DNA of 64,000 nt from Micromonospora noduli. GTDB lineage: Bacteria; Actinomycetota; Actinomycetes; Mycobacteriales; Micromonosporaceae. Shown here one piece after another: positions 27,600 to 36,739 of the stretch (within the stretch, counting starts at the first letter, position 1; each line of letters begins with the position of its first letter). The stretch spans positions 1-64,000 of the forward strand of contig NZ_PYAK01000028.1 of assembly GCF_003264365.1 (NCBI RefSeq), written 5' to 3'. The position numbers and the translations under genes are program-made. Under the pieces are notes generated by a model. That model ran no database searches. It had not been told where the DNA came from and saw only the letters and a list, made by a program, of their open reading frames with translations.

Positions 27600-27971
27600 T
27601 CAGCGGGTCGGCGCGCGGTCCAGCACGCAGAACTCGTTGCCCTCCGGATCGGCGAGCACCGTGAACTGTTCGGCTCCGGTCTGCCCGACGTCGACCTGCT
27701 GCGCGCCGAGGCTCAGCAGCCGCCGTACCTCGGACTGGGGGTCGGTGTCCGCGACCAGGTCGAGGTGCAGCCGGTTCTTGCCCCGCTTGGCGGTGCCCGA
27801 GCCCTGCAACCACACGGTGGGCGCGGCGGCGGACGGCTGCCCCGGCGGCCAGAGCTTCGCGCTGCCGTCGTCGCCCTTCTCGACCTCGTAGCCGAGCGCC
27901 GCGGACCAGAACGAGACCATCAGGTCCAGGTCCTCGACGTCGAGCGTGCACTGGGCGATCCGTACCACCAT
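27600..27971 (-). CDS. VOC superfamily (glyoxalase/bleomycin-resistance fold) protein
   Basis: 123 aa made of two beta-alpha-beta-beta-beta repeats: IAQCTLDVEDLDLMVSFWSAALGYEV, then NRLHLDLVADTDPQSEVRRLLSLGA and FTVLADPEGNEFCVL. This is the glyoxalase-like domain arrangement found in many small actinobacterial proteins of unknown substrate. The ATG at 27971 has GGAGGTGACCC just upstream. Confidence 0.88.
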   Translation of the reverse strand: MVVRIAQCTLDVEDLDLMVSFWSAALGYEVEKGDDGSAKLWPPGQPSAAAPTVWLQGSGTAKRGKNRLHLDLVADTDPQSEVRRLLSLGAQQVDVGQTGAEQFTVLADPEGNEFCVLDRAPTR

Positions 27972-28046
27972 GGGTCACCTCCGTAGTGATGGTGCCCGAT
28001 TCGGTACCCCAGACATCTGCGGATCTAACCACCGGCGGCACACGGA

Positions 28047-28086
28047 CACCGGCGCCACGCGGAGCGGACTCCGCGCGGCGCCGGTG
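28047..28086 (-). terminator. Terminator of the alpha-glucosidase gene
   Basis: A 17-bp stem with a single internal mismatch pairs 28047-28064 with 28069-28086 around a 4-nt CGGA loop, about 90 nt beyond the alpha-glucosidase stop (minus strand). Confidence 0.75.
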
Positions 28087-28177
28087 GCACCTCACCCCCC
28101 ACCACAAGGGGCCGGTAGCCCAGTCGCCCGTCGGCGCGGGGCACGACGAACGACCAGGTCGAGCACGAGTTACCCGT

Positions 28178-29812
28178 TCAGCGCCGTTCCAACCAGACTG
28201 CCGCGTCAATTGGCAGCAGCTGGCCGGAGCCCTGTTCGGTGAGCTCGTCGCTGGCGACGAGTGGCTGACCGTACCCGTCGATCAGGACCGGCGCGCCGCT
28301 GAAGTTGACCACGCAGGTCAGCACTGTCGAGCCGGAGGTGCGGGAGAAGGCCAGCACGCCCGGCTCGCTCTCCCGCCAGGTGACCCCGTCGGCGTCGAGG
28401 GCGAGCGCGGGATGAACGTGGCGGATTCGCAGCGCGGTCCGGTACAGCTCCAGGGTCGAGCCGGGTACGCCGGTCTGCGCCGTGACGGACAGCGCCTGCC
28501 AGAGCGCCGGGGCGGGTAGCCAGCTCAGCTCACTGCCGGCCGGCCCGAAACCGTACGGGGCCAGCTCGCCGCTCCACGGGATGGGCACCCGGCAGCCGTC
28601 GCGGCTCTCGCCGGTGCGCAGGAACGCCGGATCCTGGCGCAGCTCGTCGGGGAGGTCGAGAACCTCCGGCAGGCCCAGTTCCTCGCCCTGGTAGAGGTAG
28701 GCACAGCCGGGCAGGGCGAGCATCAGCAGGCTGGCGGCCCGGGCTCGGCGCAGCCCTTCGACGCCGTCGCCGTACCGGGTGACGTGCCGCTGCTTGTCGT
28801 GGTTGGACAGCACCCAGGTGGTCGGCGCTCCGACGACTGTCGCCTCGGCCAGCGCGGTGTCGATCACCTTGCGGAACGAGTCGGCCGACCAGGTGGCGTC
28901 GAGGAAGTCGAAGCTGAACGCCTGGTGCAGCTCGTCCGGGCCGATGTAGCGGGCCAGGCGCTGTGGCGTCTCGGCCCACGCCTCGGCGACCGCCATCCGA
29001 CCGCCCGGGTAGCTGTCCAGGATGGGCCGCCAGGCCCGGTAGATCTCGTGTACCTCGTCCTGGTCGAAGTACGGCAGCCGGCCCTTGCCGAGCAGTTCGA
29101 CCTGGCGCTGGCCGGTGGTCATCGAGCTGAAGCCGACGTCCGGCAGCCCTTCCGCCTTGATCATGCCGTGCGCCACGTCGATGCGGAATCCGTCGACGCC
29201 CCGGTCCAGCCAGAACCGCAGCACGTCCTCGAACTCGGCGCGGACCTCCGGGTGACGCCAGTTCAGGTCCGGCTGCGACGGGTCGAACAGGTGCAGATAC
29301 CACTGACCGTCAGCGATCCGGGTCCAGGCGGGGCCGCCGAAGATGCTCTCCCAGTCGTTCGGGGGCAACTCGCCGTGCGCGCCCTGGCCGTCGGCGAAGA
29401 GGTAGCGGGCCCGCTCCGGTGAGCCGGGGCCGGCGGCGAGCGCCGCGGTGAACCAGTGGTGCGCGCTGGAGGTGTGGTTGGGTACCAGGTCGACGATGAT
29501 CCGCAGGCCGTGGGCGTGCGCGTCGGTGATCATCGCGTCGAAGTCGGCGAGGGTGCCGAACATCGGGTCGACGTCCCGGTAGTCGGCCACGTCGTACCCG
29601 CCGTCGATCATCGGCGAGGTGTAGAAGGGGGTCAGCCAGAGCGCGTCCACCCCGAGGTCGCGCAGGTACGGCAGGCGCTGCCGGATGCCCTGGAGGTCGC
29701 CGGTGCCGTCGCCGTCGCTGTCGGCGAAGCTGCGGACGTACACCTGATAGACGACTGCGGAGCGCCACCAGTCGTCGTCGGTGGCATGTGGCGGGGTGGT
29801 GGTGCTGATCAT
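28178..29812 (-). CDS. GH13 alpha-glucosidase
   Basis: Glycoside hydrolase family 13 enzyme of 544 aa, cytoplasmic (no signal peptide), acting on maltose/isomaltose-type oligosaccharides. Region I is DLVPNHTS. Region II is GFRIDVAHGM with the nucleophile Asp. The Glu region is around VAEAW, and region IV is VLSNHDKQR. The ATG at 29812 has no good SD; a promoter TTGACT-N18-CATATT lies on the minus strand (29848 to 29819), placing the transcript start almost at the ATG. An operator-like inverted repeat overlaps the -35 box. Substrate range (maltose versus isomaltose or sucrose isomers) is open. Confidence 0.93.
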   Translation of the reverse strand: MISTTTPPHATDDDWWRSAVVYQVYVRSFADSDGDGTGDLQGIRQRLPYLRDLGVDALWLTPFYTSPMIDGGYDVADYRDVDPMFGTLADFDAMITDAHAHGLRIIVDLVPNHTSSAHHWFTAALAAGPGSPERARYLFADGQGAHGELPPNDWESIFGGPAWTRIADGQWYLHLFDPSQPDLNWRHPEVRAEFEDVLRFWLDRGVDGFRIDVAHGMIKAEGLPDVGFSSMTTGQRQVELLGKGRLPYFDQDEVHEIYRAWRPILDSYPGGRMAVAEAWAETPQRLARYIGPDELHQAFSFDFLDATWSADSFRKVIDTALAEATVVGAPTTWVLSNHDKQRHVTRYGDGVEGLRRARAASLLMLALPGCAYLYQGEELGLPEVLDLPDELRQDPAFLRTGESRDGCRVPIPWSGELAPYGFGPAGSELSWLPAPALWQALSVTAQTGVPGSTLELYRTALRIRHVHPALALDADGVTWRESEPGVLAFSRTSGSTVLTCVVNFSGAPVLIDGYGQPLVASDELTEQGSGQLLPIDAAVWLERR

Positions 29813-29837
29813 TCGAGCAATATGCCGGCCCGTCGCT

Positions 29838-29859
29838 GCAAGAGTCAAGCAGATCTTGC
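29838..29859. promoter_or_regulatory. LacI-type operator over the alpha-glucosidase promoter
   Basis: GCAAGA (29838-29843) and TCTTGC (29854-29859) form an inverted repeat with a 10-bp spacer. It covers the -35 hexamer (AGTCAA complement at 29843-29848) and the lacI stop codon. The CTTGC/GCAAG half-sites match those in the malE-lacI gap. Confidence 0.65.
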
Positions 29860-30891
29860 GTAAGACAGGCGTGCGGAACTCGGCGCGACAGCTGTGGAGC
29901 CACGCACCACCAGCTCCGGGCGGAACAGGTACTCCGAGTGCGGGGCGCCGTGCCCGTTGATCTCGTCCACCAGGGCGCGGACGGCGGCCACCGCCATGGC
30001 GGTGACCGGCTGCCGCATGGTGGTCAGCGGCGGGTCGGTGAAGGCCATCAGCGGGGAGTCGTCGTAGCCGACCACGGAGAGGCCGTCGGGGACGTCGAGG
30101 CCGCGTTGGCGGGCGGCCCGGATCGCGCCGAGCGCCATCAGGTCGGAGCCGCAGACCACGCCGGTGACGCCGCGGTCCAACAGGCGGCCGGCCGCCGCCT
30201 CGCCACCCTCCACTCCGAACAGTGAGAGCTCGGCCAGCGGACCCAGGTCGGCCTCGGCGACGCCGGCCAGCCGGGTCATCGCGGAGCGCCAGGCAGCCAC
30301 CTTGCGCTGCACCGGGACGAACCGGTCCGGGCCGGTGATCAGGCCGATCCGTCGATGCCCGAGCGCGACCAGGTGGGCGACGGCCAGTTCGGCCGCCTCC
30401 CGGTCGTCGCAGGAGACGAAGGGAGCCCCGATGCCGGGCACGTACCCGTTGATCATCACGACCGGCAACGGCCGGGCGAGCAGCGCCCGGTAGCGGTCGT
30501 GGTTGGCGGCCGTGTCGGCGTGCAGACCGGAGACGAAGACGATCCCGGAGACCTGCCGGTCCAGCAGCATCTCCACGTACTCGTCCTCGGTCACGCCGCC
30601 GGCGGTCTGTGTGCAGAGCACCGGGGTGAAGCCGCTCTGCGCCAGTGTGGACTCGATGACCTGGGCGAAGGCGGGGAAGATCGGGTTGTCCAGCTCCGGC
30701 ACCACCAGGCCGACCAGACCGGCGCTGCGCTTACGCAGCCGGGCTGGGCGCTCGTAGCCGAGCACGTCGAGGGCGGTGAGGACGGCCTGCCGGGTCTCGG
30801 GGGCCACGCCGGGGCGGTCGTTGAGCACCCGCGACACCGTGGCCTCGCTGACTTCGGCCTGCTGGGCGATGTCGGACAGTCGAGCGCGCAT
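29845..30891 (-). CDS. LacI family regulator (MalR/AglR-like)
   Basis: 348 aa. The N-terminal LacI helix-turn-helix and hinge are ARLSDIAQQAEVSEATVSRVLNDRPGV. The periplasmic-binding-protein-like sugar domain follows (GLVVPELDNPIFPAFAQ and GYDDSPLMAF). It lies between the alpha-glucosidase gene (same strand) and divergent malEFG, with CTTGCA-type half-sites on both sides. Role as maltose/alpha-glucoside repressor is inferred from context and from the similar half-sites of Streptomyces MalR. Confidence 0.93.
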   Translation of the reverse strand: MRARLSDIAQQAEVSEATVSRVLNDRPGVAPETRQAVLTALDVLGYERPARLRKRSAGLVGLVVPELDNPIFPAFAQVIESTLAQSGFTPVLCTQTAGGVTEDEYVEMLLDRQVSGIVFVSGLHADTAANHDRYRALLARPLPVVMINGYVPGIGAPFVSCDDREAAELAVAHLVALGHRRIGLITGPDRFVPVQRKVAAWRSAMTRLAGVAEADLGPLAELSLFGVEGGEAAAGRLLDRGVTGVVCGSDLMALGAIRAARQRGLDVPDGLSVVGYDDSPLMAFTDPPLTTMRQPVTAMAVAAVRALVDEINGHGAPHSEYLFRPELVVRGSTAVAPSSARLSYARSA

Positions 30892-30911
30892 GGCGGCACT
30901 TTAGCCCACCG

Positions 30912-30970
30912 GCAAGTTCTTGCGGGGTGCTCTGCAAGCCCTTCCATTACTTGCAACGTCTTGCTAACGT
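30912..30970. promoter_or_regulatory. Cluster of CTTGC operators between lacI and malE
   Basis: Three arrangements are visible. GCAAG-TT-CTTGC is at 30912-30923. TGCAAG (30933-30938) faces CTTGCA (30950-30955) with an 11-bp spacer. Direct repeats CTTGCAACGT and CTTGCTAACGT lie at 30950-30959 and 30960-30970. They lie between 21 nt upstream of lacI and about 120 nt upstream of malE, suitable for repression of both and for autoregulation. Confidence 0.7.
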
Positions 30971-31090
30971 CCCCGCAACATGCGAGAGCAGCGGCGCAGC
31001 ATCAATGCGCCGGTTGGCAAGAAATTCCAGAGGTTTCCACTGGCGGGCCGCCCTTCCCCCGGCGGACCCGCCATGACGACAGGAGTACCG

Positions 31091-32341
31091 ATGCGCATCC
31101 GTACCGCGGGTGTGGTCGCCCTCTTCGCCCTGGCGCTCGCCGCCTCAGGCTGCGGCGGCGACAGCGACGAGCCGGCCGCGAAGGACACCCCCAAGGCCGC
31201 CGGCGGCAAACTGGTGATCTGGGCGGACGACAAGCGGACCGCCGCCCTCAAGCCGTTCGTCGAGAAGTTCGGCCAGGAGAACGGCGTCACCGTCGAGGTC
31301 CAGGCCGTCCCGAACGAGGATCTCCAGAACAACTTCGTGACCGTGTCGAGCCAGGGCGGCGGCCCGGACGTGGTGATCGGCGCGCACGACTGGATCGGCA
31401 ACCTCGTCCAGAACGGTGCCATCGACCCGGTGCAGCTGTCCGACGAGCAGAAGACCGCCTTCAACGAGACCGCCGTCAAGGCCGTCACGTTCAACGGCCA
31501 GCTCTACGGCGTGCCCTATGCCCAGGAGAACCTGGCGCTGATCCGCAACACCGAACTGGCCCCCGAGGCACCGAAGACGATCGAGGACCTGGTCGCCACC
31601 GGCAAGCAGCTCAAGGCCCAGAAGAAGGTCACCGAGACGCTCTGCCTCCAGGTCGGCCAGAAGGGCGACGCGTACCACATCTACCCGCTGTACACCTCGG
31701 CCGGCGGCTACCTCTTCGGCACCACCGCGAACGGCGACTACGACCCGAAGGACCTGGGCGTGGGCAAGCCGGAGTCGATCGCCGCGTTCAAGAAGATCGC
31801 CGCGCTCGGCGAGAAGGGCGAGGGCGTGCTGAAGCGCTCGATCGCCGACACCAACTCGACCGCCACCTTCACCGGCAAGAAGTGCGCCTTCCTGGTCTCC
31901 GGGCCGTGGGCCACCGCCGACGTGAAGAAGGCCGGCATCAAGTACGACGTCTCCGCCGTACCCGGCTTCGCCGGCGGCAAGGCGGCCGCGCCGTTCGTGG
32001 GCGTCCAGTCCTTCTACGTGGCGGCCAAGGGCAAGAACAAGGCTCTCGCCCAGGAGTTCGTCGCCAACTACGTCACCAAGCCGGACCTGGCCATGGCGCT
32101 CTACCAGGCCGACCCGCGCCCGCCGGCGCTGACCGCCGCGCTGGACCAGGTCAAGAGCAGCGACCCGGACCTGGCCAAGTTCATCGAGGCCGGCAAGAAC
32201 GGCCAGGTGCTCCCGGCCATCCCGGCCATGGCCGCGATCTGGGACCCGTTCGGCAAGGCCGAGGCCGCCGTCATCGGCGGCGCCGACCCCACCAGCACGG
32301 TTACCGCGGCCGGTAAGACGATCGCCGGTTCGATCAAGTAA
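31091..32341 (+). CDS. malE: Maltose/maltodextrin-type ABC transporter substrate-binding lipoprotein
   Basis: 416 aa extracellular lipoprotein. The signal peptide ends in a lipobox ALAASGC at about residues 17-23, then an acidic linker and the binding domain opening KLVIWADDKRTAALKPFVEKF, typical of MalE. PFVGVQSFYVAAKGKNKALAQ and the C-terminal PAIPAMAAIWDPFG are family features. ATG 31091 has a strong AGGAG. It heads malEFG and shares one base with malF (TAATG). Symbol by homology; the substrate may be any alpha-glucoside. Confidence 0.93.
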   Translation: MRIRTAGVVALFALALAASGCGGDSDEPAAKDTPKAAGGKLVIWADDKRTAALKPFVEKFGQENGVTVEVQAVPNEDLQNNFVTVSSQGGGPDVVIGAHDWIGNLVQNGAIDPVQLSDEQKTAFNETAVKAVTFNGQLYGVPYAQENLALIRNTELAPEAPKTIEDLVATGKQLKAQKKVTETLCLQVGQKGDAYHIYPLYTSAGGYLFGTTANGDYDPKDLGVGKPESIAAFKKIAALGEKGEGVLKRSIADTNSTATFTGKKCAFLVSGPWATADVKKAGIKYDVSAVPGFAGGKAAAPFVGVQSFYVAAKGKNKALAQEFVANYVTKPDLAMALYQADPRPPALTAALDQVKSSDPDLAKFIEAGKNGQVLPAIPAMAAIWDPFGKAEAAVIGGADPTSTVTAAGKTIAGSIK

Positions 32342-33981
32342 TGAGCACACCGCTGTCCGGCCCGGAGTCTGCCCAGCAGGCCCCGGGCCGGGGGCCCGTC
32401 CGCACCGGGTCCCCGCGCACCTCCCGTACCGCGCGGAACCACGCGCCGATCACCGCGGCCGGCCTCGCCGCGAAGGTGATCCTGCTCGGCCTGGTGGCCG
32501 GGATCGCGATCTGGGCGGCCTTCCCGCTCGTGGCGGCCGCGAAGTGGGTCGGGCTGGCGGTGCTGGTGCTGACCAGCGCCGCACTGTTCTATCTGTACCT
32601 GGGCCGCCGGCACGTCCCGGCGAAGTACCTCATCCCCGGCACGCTCTTCCTGATCGCCTTCCAGGTCGTGCCGGTGCTCTACACCGCGAGCACGGCCTTC
32701 ACCAACTTCGGCGACGGCCACCGCGGCAGCAAGGACGACGCGATCGTCGCGATCCAGAGCTCGTCGGTCAAGCAGGTCCCGGGGTCCCCCCAGTACCCGT
32801 TGTCGGTCGCCACCAAGGGCGACCCGGCCACCGGCGCCCTGGTCTTCCTGATCACCAAGCCAGGAACCGACACGGTCTCCGTCGGCGACGCCGGAGGCCT
32901 GCGCCCGCTCGATCCCGGCGCGGCCACCGTCGGCCCCGGCGGGAAGGTCACCGCGGCCGACGGCTACACGGTGCTGAACTTCGGCCAGGCCAGCGCCCGC
33001 AGCAAGGACATCACGGACCTGGTGGTGCCGACCGCCGGAGGCGCGCTGCGCTCGTCCGGCCTGTCCCGGGCCTACGAGGGCAAGGCCGTTCGGGCGTACG
33101 ACGCCGGCTGCGACTGCGTCAAGGACAGCGACAGCGGCAAGACCTGGACCGCGGACGGCGAGGTCGGCGCGTTCGTCGCCGCCGACGGCGAGCGGCTGGC
33201 CCAGGGTTGGAAGGTGAACGTCGGGCTGTCCAACTTCACCCGCGTGCTCACCGACGAGCGGATCTCCGGGCCGTTCCTCGGCACGCTGATCTGGAACTTC
33301 GCCTTCGCCATCGGCTCCACCGGCGGCACGTTCATCCTCGGCATGTTGATCGCCCTGGCGCTGCACTCGCCCCGAATGCGGGGCACCAACCTCTACCGGA
33401 TGTTGCTGATCCTGCCGTACGCCATGCCGTCCTTCGCGATGCTGCTGGTCTGGCGGGACATGTTCAACACCGACTTCGGGCTGATCAACAATCTGTTCGG
33501 GCTCAGCGTCGACTGGTTCGGGCAGGGCTGGTCGGCCCGCGCCGCGGTGATCCTGGTGCAGCTCTGGCTCGGCTACCCGTACATGTTCCTGGTGGCCACC
33601 GGCGCACTACAGGCCATCCCACGGGAGCTGACAGAGGCCACCTCGGTCGACGGGGCGTCGCGCTGGCAGTCGTTCCGGGCGGTCACCCTGCCGCTGCTGC
33701 TGGTCGCGCTCTCGCCGCTGCTGATCTCGTCGTTCGCGTTCAACTTCAACAACTTCAACGCGATCTACCTGACCACCGAGGGTGCGCCGTTCCCGGCGGA
33801 CAACCCCAGCAACGGCGCCACCGACCTGCTGATCACCTACACCTACCGGCTGGCGTTCGGCGGGCAGGCCGCACAGTTCGGCTTCGCCGCGGCCATCTCA
33901 CTGTTCATCTTCGCCATCGTCGCGGTGGTGTCGGCGATCAGCTTCCGGCGGACCCGGCAACAGGAGGAGGTGTACGCATGA
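32341..33981 (+). CDS. malF: Maltose-type ABC permease MalF with large P2 loop
   Basis: 546 aa, long for a Gram-positive MalF. After a basic N-terminus and three hydrophobic segments, residues about 115-300 form a hydrophilic extracellular insert between YTASTAFTNFGDG and WKVNVGLSNFTRVLTDE. This is the same location and flanks as the P2 domain of E. coli MalF, which contacts MalE. The remaining five segments include the EAA loop EATSVDGASRWQSFRAVTLPLL, the contact to the ATPase. malF overlaps malG by 4 bp. No MalK-like gene is adjacent, so a shared ATPase (MsiK type) encoded elsewhere is expected. Confidence 0.93.
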   Translation: MSTPLSGPESAQQAPGRGPVRTGSPRTSRTARNHAPITAAGLAAKVILLGLVAGIAIWAAFPLVAAAKWVGLAVLVLTSAALFYLYLGRRHVPAKYLIPGTLFLIAFQVVPVLYTASTAFTNFGDGHRGSKDDAIVAIQSSSVKQVPGSPQYPLSVATKGDPATGALVFLITKPGTDTVSVGDAGGLRPLDPGAATVGPGGKVTAADGYTVLNFGQASARSKDITDLVVPTAGGALRSSGLSRAYEGKAVRAYDAGCDCVKDSDSGKTWTADGEVGAFVAADGERLAQGWKVNVGLSNFTRVLTDERISGPFLGTLIWNFAFAIGSTGGTFILGMLIALALHSPRMRGTNLYRMLLILPYAMPSFAMLLVWRDMFNTDFGLINNLFGLSVDWFGQGWSARAAVILVQLWLGYPYMFLVATGALQAIPRELTEATSVDGASRWQSFRAVTLPLLLVALSPLLISSFAFNFNNFNAIYLTTEGAPFPADNPSNGATDLLITYTYRLAFGGQAAQFGFAAAISLFIFAIVAVVSAISFRRTRQQEEVYA

Positions 33982-34907
33982 CCATGCTCACCGGCACCGC
34001 CGTCACGCGCGGCGCGAACGGACCGGCGGCGGTCAACCGCAACCCGGGCAAGCGTAAGAAGCGATGGTTCGCCGAGGTCGGCTGGCGGCACCTGGTCGGC
34101 CTCTTCGGCGTGCTGTTCAGTCTCTTTCCGCTCGTGTTCGTCGTCTCGGCGGCGCTCAATCCGCTCGGCACCCTGTCGTCCACCGAGTTGGTGCCGACCG
34201 GCGGGGTGTCGTTGGAGAACTTCGGGAATCTGTTCGCGCGCACCGAGTTCGCTGACTGGTTCCTGAACTCGCTGCTCATCGCCGGTGGGGCCGCGTTCGC
34301 CTCGGTCTTCCTCTCCGCGCTCGCGGCGTACGCCTTCTCCCGGATGCGGTTCCAGGGGCGACGGGTGGGGTTGCTGTCACTGTTGTTGATCCAGATGTTC
34401 CCGCAGTTTCTGGCGATCGTTGCGATCTTCCTGATCTTCGGCAGGATCACCGACCTGTGGCCGGCGATCGGTTTCAACACCCCGTGGGGTCTGTTGCTGC
34501 TCTACCTGGGTGGCGCGCTGGGCGTGAACACCTGGCTGATGAAGGGCTTCTTCGACACCCTGCCCCGGGAGCTGGACGAGTCGGCCACCGTGGACGGCGC
34601 CTCACACGCCCAGGTCTTCTTCCGGATCATGCTGCCGTTGGTGGCGCCGATCCTCGCGGTGACCGGACTGCTCGCCTTCATCAACACCATCAACGAGTTC
34701 CTGATGGCGAGCGTCTTCCTCACCGACACGGACGCCAAGACCCTCGCGGTCGGCATGCGGGGCATGTTGCAGGGCGGCGAGCGGAACACCAACTTCGGGA
34801 TCTTCGCGGCCGGCACCCTGCTGACCGCGATCCCGACGGTGCTGGTCTTCCAGTTCCTTCAGCGGTACATCGTCTCCGGCCTCACCTCCGGCGCCGTGAA
34901 GGGATAG
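33978..34907 (+). CDS. malG: Maltose-type ABC permease MalG
   Basis: 309 aa inner-membrane subunit with six membrane segments. The EAA loop is LDESATVDGASHAQVFFRIMLPLV. The C-terminal end RYIVSGLTSGAVKG matches MalG, whose C-terminal tail reaches the ATPase dimer. Its ATG overlaps the malF stop (ATGA). It is the last gene of the operon. Confidence 0.94.
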   Translation: MTMLTGTAVTRGANGPAAVNRNPGKRKKRWFAEVGWRHLVGLFGVLFSLFPLVFVVSAALNPLGTLSSTELVPTGGVSLENFGNLFARTEFADWFLNSLLIAGGAAFASVFLSALAAYAFSRMRFQGRRVGLLSLLLIQMFPQFLAIVAIFLIFGRITDLWPAIGFNTPWGLLLLYLGGALGVNTWLMKGFFDTLPRELDESATVDGASHAQVFFRIMLPLVAPILAVTGLLAFINTINEFLMASVFLTDTDAKTLAVGMRGMLQGGERNTNFGIFAAGTLLTAIPTVLVFQFLQRYIVSGLTSGAVKG

Positions 34908-34985
34908 GTCGTCGACAGTGGCCGGGCGGCCTGGACGCGCCGACCGGCCCACCCCACTACTACAAAGTGTCGTTGATGGGGGAGG

Positions 34986-35336
34986 ATGGGCGGCGTGGAA
35001 GCACTCCGACTCATCCTCCTCTACGTCCATCTGATCGGGTTCGCCCTGCTGCTCGGTGGCTCGATCGCCCAGTACGCCAGCGGTCGGCTGCGGATCAACC
35101 CGGCCATGCTGTGGGGCGCGGTGATCCAGTTGCTGACCGGGCTCGGCCTCTCCGCGCCGCTGCGCGACGGCGACGAGCCGGCACCGGCAAAACTTGTGAC
35201 GAAGTTGGTGATCGCGCTGCTGATCTTCGTCATGGTCTTCTTCTCCCGGAAGCGGGACGTGGTCAACCGCGGTCATTTCCTCGCGATCGTCGGTCTGACC
35301 CTGGTCAACGCGGCGGTCGCGGTCTTTTGGCGGTAA
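34986..35336 (+). CDS. Small four-helix membrane protein
   Basis: 116 aa, unrecognised. Four hydrophobic segments: LILLYVHLIGFALLLGGSIA, LWGAVIQLLTGLGLS, LVIALLIFVMVFFS and FLAIVGLTLVNAAVAVF. The first helix with its histidine (YVHLIGF) recalls small CopD/DUF2269-like haem-membrane proteins, but this is weak. ATG 34986 or GTG 34995 could start; GGGGGAGG is just upstream. A TACAAA (about 34960) may be a -10. Confidence 0.7.
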   Translation: MGGVEALRLILLYVHLIGFALLLGGSIAQYASGRLRINPAMLWGAVIQLLTGLGLSAPLRDGDEPAPAKLVTKLVIALLIFVMVFFSRKRDVVNRGHFLAIVGLTLVNAAVAVFWR

Positions 35337-35412
35337 CGTCCGAGGAGGAAAACGCCTCCAGAAAACGGACGTTGCGGACGCCGTGGCGCTTGCTTACCAG
35401 CACGAAGAGTGA

Positions 35413-35467
35413 CTTGCCCCACGCAAGGGTTACACCCGGGTAACAGGCGCTCAACAGTCGTGCACGA
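35413..35467. promoter_or_regulatory. Inverted repeats in the leader of the nucleoside transporter operon
   Basis: Three small dyads are packed together: CTTGC-CCCAC-GCAAG (35413-35427), GTTAC-ACCCGG-GTAAC (35429-35444) and the perfect palindrome TCGTGCACGA (35458-35467). They lie 130-180 nt upstream of the BMP lipoprotein gene, in a 259-nt gap. Operator function is inferred. Confidence 0.45.
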
Positions 35468-35595
35468 TTGTCGGCCGGTGGGTGGACGCGGGCGTACGCT
35501 CCCGTCCGTAACGTGGGACAGCCGGCGGCACACCCGCAGGTCGGCTGATGGGCTGCCACCGCACAAGGCGCGGTGTGCAATGGGAAGGAGACGTC

Positions 35596-36681
35596 TTGCG
35601 CTCGGTGCGTGGGATGCGGATCGCCTCGATCATCGCGGTGGGTGGGCTCGCGCTCACCGCCGCCGCTTGTGGCGAGGCGCCCAAGGATGACAACAACGCC
35701 GGCAGTGGCGCCAAGAAGTTCAGCGCCTGCATGGTGACCGACGTCGGCGGCATCGACGACAAGTCGTTCAACGCTTCGGCCTGGAAGGGCCTGCAGGAGG
35801 CCAAGGCCGCCAACGACAACATCGACATCAAGTACGTCGCGTCGAAGGCCGAGGCCGACTACGAGCCGAACCTGACGCAGTTCGTCAACCAGAAGTGCGA
35901 CTTCATCCTGGCGGTCGGTGGCCTGATGGGCGACGCCACCTCGAAGATCGCGAAGGCGAACCCGAACCAGCAGTTCGGCATCGTCGACGCGAACCCGGGT
36001 GACGCCAACGTCTACCCGATGCAGTTCGACACCGCCCAGGCCGCGTTCCAGGCCGGCTACCTGGCCGCCGGGATGAGCAAGAGCGGCAAGGTCGGCACCT
36101 ACGGTGCCGTACCGATCCCGCCGGTGACCATCTTCATGGACGGTTTCGTCGACGGTGTGAAGTACTTCAACACCACCAAGGGCAAGAACGTCCAGGCCCT
36201 GGGTTGGAACAAGGAGACCCAGAAGGGTTCCTTCTCCAACGCCTTCGACAAGCAGGACGAGGGCAAGAAGGTCTCCGACGCGCTGGTCGCCCAGGGCGCG
36301 GACATCATCATGCCGGTCGCCGGCGGCTCCGGCCTCGGCACCACCGCCGCCGCCAAGGCGTCGGGTGGCAAGTACAGCACCATCTGGGTGGACGTCGACG
36401 GCTGCGAGAGCACCCCGGACTGCTCCGCGATCGTGACCACCGTGGTCAAGAACATCCCGGAGGCCGTCAAGGAGGCCGTGGTCAAGGCTGCCGGTGGCGA
36501 GAAGCTGGAGGCCAAGCCGGGCTTCGTCGGCACCCTGGCCAACACCGGTGTCTCGATCGCCCCGTACCACGACTTCGACAGCAAGGTTCCGGCCGAGCTG
36601 AAGGCCGAGGTCGACAAGATCAAGGCGGACATCGCCGCTGGCACCATCACCGTCACCTCGAAGGCCCAGCCGACCAAGTGA
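35596..36681 (+). CDS. BMP family nucleoside-binding lipoprotein
   Basis: 361 aa lipoprotein of the BMP/Med/PnrA family, the binding component of purine/pyrimidine nucleoside ABC importers. The signal peptide ends in a lipobox LTAAAC, and the domain opens KFSACMVTDVGGIDDKSFNASAW; GSGLGTTAAAKASGGKY and FVGTLANTGVSIAPYHDFDSKV are further family blocks. The start is read as TTG 35596, since GGAAGGAG lies 6 nt before it; ATG 35614 is the alternative and gives a shorter signal peptide. It heads a transporter operon next to cdd, deoA and add. Confidence 0.92.
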   Translation: MRSVRGMRIASIIAVGGLALTAAACGEAPKDDNNAGSGAKKFSACMVTDVGGIDDKSFNASAWKGLQEAKAANDNIDIKYVASKAEADYEPNLTQFVNQKCDFILAVGGLMGDATSKIAKANPNQQFGIVDANPGDANVYPMQFDTAQAAFQAGYLAAGMSKSGKVGTYGAVPIPPVTIFMDGFVDGVKYFNTTKGKNVQALGWNKETQKGSFSNAFDKQDEGKKVSDALVAQGADIIMPVAGGSGLGTTAAAKASGGKYSTIWVDVDGCESTPDCSAIVTTVVKNIPEAVKEAVVKAAGGEKLEAKPGFVGTLANTGVSIAPYHDFDSKVPAELKAEVDKIKADIAAGTITVTSKAQPTK

Positions 36682-36739
36682 CAACCGGCCGGCCGCTCCG
36701 GTGAGATCATCGGGGGGATCGGCGGGGGACAGGTACGAC

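Noticed and set aside
28178..35336. Start of a secondary-metabolite or large polysaccharide cluster
   Set aside because: The genes form a self-contained alpha-glucoside uptake unit; no biosynthetic enzymes are present.
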